Shown here in pieces: positions 1 to 6,281 of a DNA stretch of 7,392 bases (positions within the stretch are counted from its first letter, which is position 1; every line of letters starts with the position of its first letter). This stretch comes from JBBRWO01 sp038249135 (lineage in GTDB: Bacteria; Actinomycetota; Coriobacteriia; Anaerosomatales; JAAXUF01), in contig JBBRWO010000107.1 of the NCBI GenBank assembly GCA_038249135.1, positions 1 through 7,392 of the forward strand, given 5' to 3'. Under the pieces are notes generated by a model. It did no database searches and was not told the DNA's origin. It saw only the letters and a list, made by a program, of their open reading frames with translations. Position numbers and translations under genes: made by a program.

Positions 1-289
1 CGTCCATCGACTCCTGCATCACCTCGGTGATCAGGTCGAACGCCTGGATGAGCTTGGGGTTTGAAATCGAGTAGAAGGCGCGCGTTCCGTCTCGGCGGAC
101 ATTGACCACGCCGTGGGTGCGCATGAGAGAAAGGTGCTGCGAGATGTTGGCCTGGGCGATGCCCGTGCGCTCGATGAGCTGGGTGACCGAGAGTTCCTCG
201 TCGCGCAGGGCGCCAAGAATCATCTGACGCTTGTCGTTCGCAAGCGTCTTGCACAGCTCAGAGTGCAGGCAGTAGAAGTCAGCGTCCAT
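1..289 (-). CDS. ArsR-family winged-helix transcriptional regulator (3' end cut by window edge)
   Basis: The gene runs off the left edge; 96 codons are visible and there is no stop in the window. The ATG is preceded by GGAGG with a 6-nt spacer, which fixes the start. The N-terminus resembles the ArsR dimerisation/first-helix region (SELCKTLANDKRQMIL, residues 10-25). It is followed by a helix-turn-helix: LSVTQLIERTGIAQ, then recognition helix QANISQHLSLMRTHGVV at about 46-62. The wing is VRRDGTRAFYSI at 64-75. ArsR proteins are dimeric repressors that leave DNA on binding metal or on thiol oxidation. The classical ELCVCDL arsenic/cadmium motif is absent. The only cysteines seen are C7 and C13, so the inducer may be a thiol- or sulfur-reactive species rather than a metal, but this is inference. 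It lies downstream of the arginine deiminase gene on the same strand and has its own promoter, so it may be autoregulated. The family call is firm; the ligand is unknown. Confidence 0.9.
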   Translation of the reverse strand, partial: MDADFYCLHSELCKTLANDKRQMILGALRDEELSVTQLIERTGIAQANISQHLSLMRTHGVVNVRRDGTRAFYSISNPKLIQAFDLITEVMQESMD

Positions 290-333
290 GATCAGCCTCC
301 GGCAAGGCGTCGTTCACGGTCCCAACATTCTTT

Positions 334-362
334 ACTATATGCGCATACTTGCATATTGCAAG
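334..362 (-). promoter_or_regulatory. Promoter and palindromic operator of the ArsR-family gene
   Basis: On the minus strand a -35-like TTGCAA (361-356) and a -10-like TATAGT (339-334) are separated by 16 nt, 45 nt upstream of the regulator's ATG. Two perfect palindromes overlap this promoter: TATGCGCATA (338-347) and CTTGCA-TAT-TGCAAG (348-362). They abut each other, and together span the -35 box, the spacer and part of the -10 box. That placement fits a repressor site, and autorepression by the ArsR-family protein is the natural reading. The boxes and palindromes are seen directly; the binding protein is inferred. Confidence 0.65.
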
Positions 363-424
363 ATACGATGGGTCGCGAAGAAACGCGGATTGCCGACAAG
401 CTCCAAGTGTGTGAAGCGAGAAGG

Positions 425-1690
425 TTACAGCCCGTCGCGCTCGACCGGACACGTCATGCAGTGGCAGCCGCCGCGCCCCTTGCCGAGTTGCGATCCGTCG
501 ACCTCGATTACCTCGATACCGGCGTTGCGCAGGTTCTGGTTGGTTCTCACGTTGTGAGCGTAAGCGACCACGACACCTGGCTCGAGTGCGACGACGTTGT
601 TGGCGTCGTCCCACTGCTCGCGGGCGGACTGGAACGAGTCGCCACCGGTCGGGACCACGCGCAGCTCGCGTTGACCGAGTGCGTCGGCGACGGCGGTGAG
701 CAGGTTCTTCTCCTCGGTGACGTCGAATGTGTCGTCGCCGTTCCCGGGACGGATGCTGTAGACGGTCATGGCGTCGACGACCGGCGGGTAGAGCGTGACG
801 GCGTCGCGATCGAGCATGCTGAAGACGGTGTCGACGTGCATGTAGGCGCGATCGAGCTGCATACGGCACGCGATGACCCGATTGGCGGCACCAGAGGCGA
901 ACAGAGAGCGTGCGATGTGCTCGACCATTCGGCCGGTCGAGCGCTCACCCATGCCCACGAGCACCGTACCGTTACCGATGACCATCACGTCTCCGCCCTC
1001 GAGCGACGCCCCGTGACCGAAGTCCTCGACTGCGAAGCGCTCGGAATCGCCCGCCGGCGGATACCAGAACTTGAACTCGCGGTCCGCGAAGTACGGGTGA
1101 TGGCGGTAGATCGTCGAAGTGTTCGCGACCTCGAGACGGCGCGTGTGCCAGAACAGCGGAGGAAGCACCACCCCGCCAAAAAGCCAGGCACTGGAGTCTC
1201 GTGTGAACATGGAGTTGGGAAGCGGAGGCAGAACGAACGAGTTGGGCTCGGCCAGCACGGCACCGAGGGAGTGACGCGTGATGCGCTCAAGATCGAGCCC
1301 ATCGAGCTCTGAAATCAGCAGGCCGCCGATGAGCGCCGTGGCCAGTCGCTCGGCCGAGAGACTGAACAGCCAGGAGCTGAGCTCGTCGACGAGTGATAGC
1401 CCGACGGTGTAGGAGGAGACGGCGCGCTCGACGATGTAACGGCGTGCGTCTTCCGAGACGGCGATCGCCTCGGCTAGCATGTCCTGGACGTAGAGGACCT
1501 CGACGCCGTGGTCGCGCAGCACATCCGTGAAGGCGTCATGCTGGGCTACGGCCTTCTCCACCCAGACCACGTCGTCGTAGAGGAATTCCGTGCGATTCTG
1601 AGGCGTGAGACGCTCAAGACACAGACCGGGTCGATGCACGAGAACCTTGCGCAGCTTGCCGACTTCCGAATACACGCCGAGCTGTCCCAT
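425..1690 (-). CDS. arcA: Arginine deiminase (L-arginine iminohydrolase)
   Basis: This enzyme hydrolyses L-arginine to L-citrulline and ammonia in the cytoplasm, the first step of the ATP-yielding, acid-countering arginine deiminase pathway. The start is the ATG with AGGAG 5 nt upstream. The frame stays open further upstream, but that stretch lies over the divergent gene and reads as noise. The 421-residue product is of normal length (the Pseudomonas aeruginosa enzyme has 418). Family landmarks are in order: NRTEFLYDDVVWV (32-44), FTRD with Asp165, LEGGD with Glu231, MHVDT with His285 and Asp287, and the C-terminal catalytic Cys411 in HCMTCP. These match the known guanidinium-modifying triad and substrate aspartates, so it should be active. 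An unusual extra Cys409 makes a CxCxxC cluster around the nucleophile. No arcB, arcC or arcD lies in the window. It is divergent from the PLP enzyme gene across 92 bp, and the ArsR-family gene is downstream. Confidence 0.96.
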   Translation of the reverse strand: MGQLGVYSEVGKLRKVLVHRPGLCLERLTPQNRTEFLYDDVVWVEKAVAQHDAFTDVLRDHGVEVLYVQDMLAEAIAVSEDARRYIVERAVSSYTVGLSLVDELSSWLFSLSAERLATALIGGLLISELDGLDLERITRHSLGAVLAEPNSFVLPPLPNSMFTRDSSAWLFGGVVLPPLFWHTRRLEVANTSTIYRHHPYFADREFKFWYPPAGDSERFAVEDFGHGASLEGGDVMVIGNGTVLVGMGERSTGRMVEHIARSLFASGAANRVIACRMQLDRAYMHVDTVFSMLDRDAVTLYPPVVDAMTVYSIRPGNGDDTFDVTEEKNLLTAVADALGQRELRVVPTGGDSFQSAREQWDDANNVVALEPGVVVAYAHNVRTNQNLRNAGIEVIEVDGSQLGKGRGGCHCMTCPVERDGL

Positions 1691-1709
1691 GTGGTCTCCT
1701 CGGAAAACA

Positions 1710-1741
1710 CGAACGATGCCGTAAAGGTATCGTATCGTTCG
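1710..1741. promoter_or_regulatory. Inverted repeat in the divergent arcA / PLP-enzyme promoter region
   Basis: CGAACGAT (1710-1717) and its exact complement ATCGTTCG (1734-1741) are separated by 16 nt. They lie centrally in the 92-bp gap between the two divergent starts (1690 and 1783), which suits a shared operator. Neither direction shows a convincing -35/-10 pair. A TATATG at 1754-1759 could be a weak -10 for the PLP gene. The TATATGC at 1754-1760 also occurs at 336-342 in the ArsR operator region, so common control is conceivable but weakly supported. The repeat is seen; its role is inferred. Confidence 0.45.
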
Positions 1742-1782
1742 ACAGGCAAACCGTATATGCACGAGAGGCACAGGAGTCACAA

Positions 1783-3237
1783 ATGGATGCTCGGCTTCCC
1801 GCATACGCAGCATCGGACGGCGCGGCGGCGTTCGCTGCGTTCTCGGCCAGCGAGCCGGGATATCTCGATACGGCCGTGCTCGATGAGTTGCGAGCGTCCG
1901 ACTACGAGCGGCTGGACCGTCTCGGTCACGTCTACCTGGACTACACCGGGGGCGGGCTCTACGCGGCCTCGCAGATCCGCCGACACATGGCGTTGCTGGA
2001 GGATCACGTGTTGGGCAACCCGCACTCCAACAACCCGACGTCGATGGCCAGCACGCACCTGGTCGAGGAGGCACGCGCTGCCGTGCTGGCGTTCTTCTCG
2101 GCAGATCCTGCCGAGTACGACGTGGTGTTCACGGCGAATGCGAGCGGCGCGCTCAAGCTCGTGGGCGAGTCGTACCCGTTCTGCGAGGGCGGGCGCTTCC
2201 TGCTCACCTACGACAACCACAACTCCGTGAACGGCATCCGCGAGTTCGCGCGGCGCGCCGGGGCCGCGGTCACCTATCTGCCGGTGGGCGATCCGGAGTT
2301 GCGCCTCGCCCAGGCGATGGTCACGGCCGAGCTGCAGGCCGCAGACAGCGGTTGCGACCTGTTCGCGTTTCCGGCGCAGTCGAACTTCAGCGGCGTGCAG
2401 CATTCGCTCAAGATGATCGAGGAGGCGCACGCGCTGGGCTGGGACGTGCTGCTCGACTGCGCGGCGTTCGCCCCGACTAATCGACTCGACCTGTCGGTCA
2501 TTAAGCCGGACTTCGTGCCGCTGTCGTTTTACAAGATGTTCGGATATCCCACCGGCGTCGGCGCGCTCATCGTCCGCCGAGAGATGATCCCCAAGCTGCG
2601 GCGGCCGTGGTTCGCAGGCGGCACCATCACCCTCGCATCGGTCCAAGGCGATGGCTGGCATCATCTTGCACCGGGGCACGTCGGGTTCGAAGACGGGACC
2701 GTCGACTATCTGGGACTGCCCGCGGTTCACATCGGACTCGATCACGTCTCGGCGATCGGGGTGGACGTTATCCATCAGCGAGTCTCCACGCTCTCGTGCT
2801 GGCTGCTCGCCGAGATGGTTGCGGCGACGCACAGTGACGGATCGCCTCTGGTTCGGATCTTCGGTCCGACCGATACCGACGGACGCGGCGCGACAATCGC
2901 GTTCTATTTGCTGGCGCCCGACGGCACGCCCTACGATGTCAATGCGATGGAACTCCTCGCCGGCCGCCAGCTCATCTCGCTGCGCACGGGGTGTTTCTGC
3001 AACCCCGGCGACGGTGAGGTCGCCCACCGCATCACGCGCGATGACATGGCCGAATGCTTCACCGATCGCCCGAAGCCGGTCACGTTCACGGAGTGCCACG
3101 ACATCATCAGAGACACCACGGGTAAGATGCCCAACACCATGCGCGTGTCGCTGGGTCTCGCGTCTAACTTCGCTGACGTGTACAGGCTCATGGAGTTCGT
3201 CGCCGGCTTCCGAGATGTGCCTCTGAGCGGCATCTGA
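1783..3237 (+). CDS. Class V aminotransferase-fold PLP enzyme, molybdenum cofactor sulfurase / cysteine desulfurase-like
   Basis: This is a fold-type I PLP enzyme of 484 residues. AGGAG lies 6 nt before the ATG. It resembles the NifS-like N-terminal half of molybdenum cofactor sulfurases. Landmarks are YLDYTGGGLY (51-60), GNPHSNNPTS (78-87), the cofactor phosphate loop TANASGALK (117-125), DNHNSVNGIR (144-153) with His146, FPAQSNFSG (196-204), LLDCAAF with PLP-contacting Asp225, SFYKMFGYPTG with the Schiff-base Lys251, and RTGCFCNPGDGE (401-412). The last supplies Cys404/Cys406, the candidate persulfide cysteine. Known relatives take sulfur from L-cysteine to form a protein persulfide. Unlike eukaryotic Moco sulfurases it has no C-terminal MOSC domain, and no MOSC gene lies in the window. 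The true substrate is therefore uncertain: cysteine desulfurase, C-S lyase or another PLP reaction are all possible. It is divergent from arcA, suggesting joint control. The family call is strong; the exact reaction is open. Confidence 0.88.
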   Translation: MDARLPAYAASDGAAAFAAFSASEPGYLDTAVLDELRASDYERLDRLGHVYLDYTGGGLYAASQIRRHMALLEDHVLGNPHSNNPTSMASTHLVEEARAAVLAFFSADPAEYDVVFTANASGALKLVGESYPFCEGGRFLLTYDNHNSVNGIREFARRAGAAVTYLPVGDPELRLAQAMVTAELQAADSGCDLFAFPAQSNFSGVQHSLKMIEEAHALGWDVLLDCAAFAPTNRLDLSVIKPDFVPLSFYKMFGYPTGVGALIVRREMIPKLRRPWFAGGTITLASVQGDGWHHLAPGHVGFEDGTVDYLGLPAVHIGLDHVSAIGVDVIHQRVSTLSCWLLAEMVAATHSDGSPLVRIFGPTDTDGRGATIAFYLLAPDGTPYDVNAMELLAGRQLISLRTGCFCNPGDGEVAHRITRDDMAECFTDRPKPVTFTECHDIIRDTTGKMPNTMRVSLGLASNFADVYRLMEFVAGFRDVPLSGI

Positions 3238-3248
3238 GGGTCGGCCGA

Positions 3249-3294
3249 CGCACCATGGAGCGGACTGCACGACACATTCGCGCTCCATGGTGCG
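3249..3294. terminator. Hairpin between convergent genes, likely bidirectional terminator
   Basis: A 14-bp perfect stem (3249-3262 pairs with 3281-3294; core arm GCACCATGGAGCG) closes an 18-nt loop. It lies 11 nt after the PLP-enzyme stop and 5 nt beyond the stop of the convergent lipoprotein gene. The position is ideal for ending transcription from both sides. No run of T follows on either strand, so it is not a classical intrinsic terminator. It may act with a protein factor or as an mRNA 3'-end stabiliser. The stem is seen; the function is inferred. Confidence 0.6.
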
Positions 3295-3299
3295 GCTGA

Positions 3300-4199
3300 T
3301 TACCAGCCGATAGGTCCTTCGTCAGCCGTGAACGGTAGCTTCTGAGGCTTTCCACTGGCTACATCGACGATCCACAGCGCACCATCTTTCGCGCTGCGGA
3401 ACGCTACATTCGCTCCGTCGGCCGAGAACACCGGAACCGTCGGTCCGAGCCCACGGGTTTGGTCGAGCTCACGCAGTTCCCCTTGACCGCGATCGAAGAC
3501 CCACACGCTTAAGTCCGTAGCGGACTGACCACCCACGAAGCAGAGCGACTCGCTGTCGGCCGAGAGATCGGGCGAGAAGATGAGCCCGAGCCCAGTCGGC
3601 ACCGCGCTCTCCCCTTCGCTATCCCGAAGCGTGAGGACGGACGGATTCTGCGTCTCGCTCACGTAGGCGATTGCGTCTCCCAGAGCATCGACGTCGAACT
3701 CACCGTTGAAGCTCGAGTCCAGCGCACGAACCATCGCTTCTGAGCCCGACGGCGTGGCGCTCTTGAGCACTGTCTTCGGGTCGCCGAAGACGCTGAACCA
3801 GACCGCATCAGCCTTGCTCAGATGGCGGACGGATCCCAGCGAACCCGCATCGTCCGAGCGCCACAACTCCGAGAGCTTGCCGGTGCCTGGCTGGAACCAC
3901 GACACCTGCGCGGAGGTTGCGGCAGCGCTATCCCGTACCACCAGACCACCAGCATCCGCACTGGTTCCGACTGCCTGTACCTTGCCTGGAGTCGCCACCT
4001 TCTCGGCCTGGGCGTCGCGAATCACCATCAACTGCCCTTCGCTCACGAACGAGATGCCGTCCGCTACCCTGGGCGCGGTGGAGACAACCGGGTTCAGGTC
4101 CGACACGGGAGCCTGATCTTCGGTCTTTGGTGTACAGCCCGAGAGCACAAGCGCAACCAGCGCCAAGCACGCCCAGACACGCCACAGTCGTTCGCCCAT
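3300..4199 (-). CDS. Lipoprotein with TolB/WD40-like beta-propeller repeats
   Basis: The 299-residue product has a lipoprotein signal: MGERLWR, then a hydrophobic core, then lipobox LSGC with Cys22 as the expected lipidated residue. It would be anchored on the outer face of the membrane. The ATG at 4199 is preferred because GAGGG lies 7 nt upstream and the signal peptide begins there. A GTG at 4226 overlapping the previous stop would add nine charged residues. The mature part holds PD40/TolB-type blades, clearest near the C-terminus: IFSPDLSADSESLCFVGG and VFSADGANVAFRSAKDG followed by LWIVDVASGK. Such propellers usually bind proteins or carbohydrates and are rarely catalytic. It is the last gene of the four-gene minus-strand operon, 23 nt after the preceding stop. 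The specific function is unknown. Confidence 0.82.
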   Translation of the reverse strand: MGERLWRVWACLALVALVLSGCTPKTEDQAPVSDLNPVVSTAPRVADGISFVSEGQLMVIRDAQAEKVATPGKVQAVGTSADAGGLVVRDSAAATSAQVSWFQPGTGKLSELWRSDDAGSLGSVRHLSKADAVWFSVFGDPKTVLKSATPSGSEAMVRALDSSFNGEFDVDALGDAIAYVSETQNPSVLTLRDSEGESAVPTGLGLIFSPDLSADSESLCFVGGQSATDLSVWVFDRGQGELRELDQTRGLGPTVPVFSADGANVAFRSAKDGALWIVDVASGKPQKLPFTADEGPIGW

Positions 4200-4222
4200 G
4201 CGTCCGCCCTCTCGTTGGATAC

Positions 4223-5335
4223 TCACTGGATCGTATTCCCAAAAGCCATCAGCAGCTCGTCCGAGACGTTACCTTCGACACTGACGAGAATGTCCCTGCG
4301 TGCGAGTGTGAGCTGCCCACCGGCTGCGTCGCTGTACAGCACGGCACGATGACCGCCCAAATCGACCTCCTGGGGAGCATCCGGCTCATCGGCCGGGACG
4401 GGATACATGGCGTCGCCGAGACCAGGGCGTAGTGTCTGCGTGACGAGCAGGGAGTTTGTCCCATCGCTCAAGAGCGTCACGAATGCGGCCTCGGGCTCAC
4501 GGTCGCCGGGCGAGACGCTTGGGTCGCAATAGCCCTGCTCCAGAACCTGATACCCAGCAGGAACACCCAGTGACACCGGCTTGAATCCCAGCAGGCCCCA
4601 CGCCTGCGCGGGAGCGTCAACGGGTCGAAAACCCAGGTCCTCGACCACGGTGCTCTCCACGCTGCCCAGCGACGCCACCGAGAAGTCCGCATCCGTGACC
4701 ACGGGATCCGCCTCGAACGAGTCGAAGCTGACCTCTCGAACGACGGTCGCACCCGACACCTCACGCTCTCGAACGGGCAGTCCGCTTTCCGCATCCGTCC
4801 AGACGAACCGATTGGGAGCAAGCTCAAGCTTGTACGCCGCCTTGCCCCGAACGCGCTCTGAGCCAGCCACCCGCAGCGAGGTCGCGTCGGCGACCGACCG
4901 GATTGTTTCGCCAAGCGCGTTATCCATCTCGACACCCAATGATGGGCGCACGCCTTTCATGACGTGCAAGACGGGCGTGCCGTCGTCTTCGATCCGCCTG
5001 GTGTAGAGCGTGTCCCCTGAACGGATGCTCGCCGAGACCACCTCTCGGCCACGGTCGTCCCTCTCGCGAACCACGACACGATAGTCCCCCGGCTGGCGCA
5101 CGGTGACCTCCGTCCGGACGACCGACTTTGTGCCGTCCGAACCATTCTCCGTCTCGACGTACTTCGCACGCCACGAGCGCTCCGCGCGCAACGCTCGCAC
5201 GCATCGCATTCGGGCTTCATCGGCGCTGGCCGAGGGCGTTTTGCCCAGAACCACCACCAGCGCGCTCCCCATCGATGCGACCATCACAGCGGCGACGCCG
5301 ACGGCGAGACCGTGCTTCCACGTTATGTTCTTCAT
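4223..5335 (-). CDS. Secreted or membrane-anchored LolA/RseB-like protein with DUF4367-like C-terminus
   Basis: The 370-residue product has an N-terminal hydrophobic segment (about 9-30), which may be a signal anchor or a signal peptide cleaved after ASA (35-37). Residues about 40-222 look like the LolA/RseB half-barrel: WRAKYVETENG, TEVTVRQPGDYRVVV, GDTLYTRR, then KAAYKLELAPNRFVWTDAESGLPVRER, a signature of YdcC/RseB-type proteins (the 'T/DAESGLPVR' strand). Residues about 250-370 resemble DUF4367 (VPAGYQVLEQGY, VTLLSDGTNSLLVTQ, GGHRAVLYSD, then DILVSVEGNVSDELL). RseB-type domains sense lipids or envelope state, and in Gram-positives they often accompany ECF sigma factors; none is visible here. 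The start at 5335 is chosen because GGGG lies 8 nt upstream, whereas the in-frame ATG at 5341 has only a 2-nt spacer. It follows the preceding gene by 13 nt. The fold call is by pattern, and the function is unproven. Confidence 0.75.
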   Translation of the reverse strand: MKNITWKHGLAVGVAAVMVASMGSALVVVLGKTPSASADEARMRCVRALRAERSWRAKYVETENGSDGTKSVVRTEVTVRQPGDYRVVVRERDDRGREVVSASIRSGDTLYTRRIEDDGTPVLHVMKGVRPSLGVEMDNALGETIRSVADATSLRVAGSERVRGKAAYKLELAPNRFVWTDAESGLPVREREVSGATVVREVSFDSFEADPVVTDADFSVASLGSVESTVVEDLGFRPVDAPAQAWGLLGFKPVSLGVPAGYQVLEQGYCDPSVSPGDREPEAAFVTLLSDGTNSLLVTQTLRPGLGDAMYPVPADEPDAPQEVDLGGHRAVLYSDAAGGQLTLARRDILVSVEGNVSDELLMAFGNTIQ

Positions 5336-5348
5336 TCTCATCACCCCA

Positions 5349-6281
5349 TCAGTCCCGGCCAGTGACCGAGACGTCGTTTGCCTTGTCAATCCAGTACTCG
5401 GCACGCAACGGTCGACCCTGCGCGAACTCCATCCGAGCGAGCGCCGTCGCACCATCCGAACCGATCCAACCCTGAATCCCATCCGAGCGGCCCTGTATCA
5501 CCGACACGGCATCTCGGTAATGTCGCGCCGCCCTTCTCGACGATCCGATCCGCTCCCAACACTGGGCCCTGCTGTACGCGGCATAGGCGACACCCGGTAC
5601 CATTGGGTCGCTGAACGAGTCGCCAAAGCGGCGCCAGTCGCGTTCCGCTGCACCATCGTCGCCCGATGCCTCTGCCGCCAGGGCGGTGATTCTCAACGCC
5701 TCGGACCGCCAGCGAGAGTCCGGATGCTCCACCACGAACCTCTCGGCCCCCGCGACCGCCCGGGGCGATTGGTAAGGTGTCTCACTTAGCGACATGAGGG
5801 CGAAGAACTGCTCCTCGGCCCGCACGCAGTCACCCAGCTGTAGAGCCAGTGCGGCTGAAGCGACCACTGCGGCGGCTCCCACGATCGCGAGCCCTCCAAT
5901 CACAAGCCTTCGCCCGCGCCGCAATGTCCGCAACCCTGCGATTATTCCTGTAGCGACGAGACACCCTGCAAGTGGCGTGATCAACGCGGTCACGAAAGCC
6001 GGATCCGGCACACGCCCGAAGAAGTGCAGACAGAGCCTACCCAGATGCGGCGCCGCACTCCGCGCAAGCGACCACGGAAGAAGTACGGTTACGGCCGCAG
6101 CGCGATACGCGAGTCCGAATGTCACCGCTTCGCCGTACACGAGATAGTGCGGTAGCAGGATGACCGCCGTCGCCAGCACGGCCTGACCCCACACGACCCC
6201 GCCCAGCGCTGCCCCGAACCTCGTCGTGCACCAGTTGGGCCACGACGCTCGTATGCGCCTGCCTCCGCTAGTAGACGACAC
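5349..6281 (-). CDS. Polytopic membrane protein with TPR-like helical C-terminal domain
   Basis: I do not recognise a named family. The product is 310 residues if started at GTG 6281. About four hydrophobic segments lie near residues 24-49, 52-72, 95-117 and 126-149, with a basic loop (RTLRRGRR) before the last. A soluble helical domain follows (about 151-310) with TPR-like spacing: RAVAGAERFVVEHPDSRW, EALRITALAAEASGDDGAAE, GVAYAAYSRAQCWERIG, then RAARHYRDAVSVIQG. The arrangement suggests a membrane-tethered protein-interaction platform. The start is uncertain. GTG 6281 has GGGG 8 nt upstream and overlaps the preceding gene by 14 nt. An AUA at 6254 sits 7 nt after a perfect GGAGG. GTG 6194 is canonical but would cut into the first membrane segment's N-flank. 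It is the second gene of the envelope operon, and 13 nt separate it from the next start. Confidence 0.75.
   Translation of the reverse strand: MSSTSGGRRIRASWPNWCTTRFGAALGGVVWGQAVLATAVILLPHYLVYGEAVTFGLAYRAAAVTVLLPWSLARSAAPHLGRLCLHFFGRVPDPAFVTALITPLAGCLVATGIIAGLRTLRRGRRLVIGGLAIVGAAAVVASAALALQLGDCVRAEEQFFALMSLSETPYQSPRAVAGAERFVVEHPDSRWRSEALRITALAAEASGDDGAAERDWRRFGDSFSDPMVPGVAYAAYSRAQCWERIGSSRRAARHYRDAVSVIQGRSDGIQGWIGSDGATALARMEFAQGRPLRAEYWIDKANDVSVTGRD

Noticed and set aside
363..424. Possible terminator after arcA (CGCG-AAGAAA-CGCG on the plus strand)
   Set aside because: The stem is only 4 bp with no U-tract, too weak to call.
288..557. 89-codon plus-strand open frame across the ArsR promoter
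   Set aside because: No ribosome site or domain is evident, and it overlaps the regulator promoter and the 3' end of arcA.
113..1312. 399-codon plus-strand open frame
   Set aside because: It lies antisense to the regulator and arginine deiminase, which have clear motifs and ribosome sites. Its composition (many Val, Arg, Asp, His) is that of a high-GC antisense shadow.
1691..2074. N-terminal extension of arginine deiminase by 128 codons
   Set aside because: It runs antisense into the divergent PLP gene, and the residues look random (Arg/Pro-rich). The ATG at 1690 has a good ribosome site and gives the normal family length.
1777..3288. 503-codon minus-strand open frame
   Set aside because: It is fully antisense to the PLP enzyme, which has conserved catalytic motifs. 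It shows no recognisable domain and is rich in Arg, His and Val as expected from a shadow frame.
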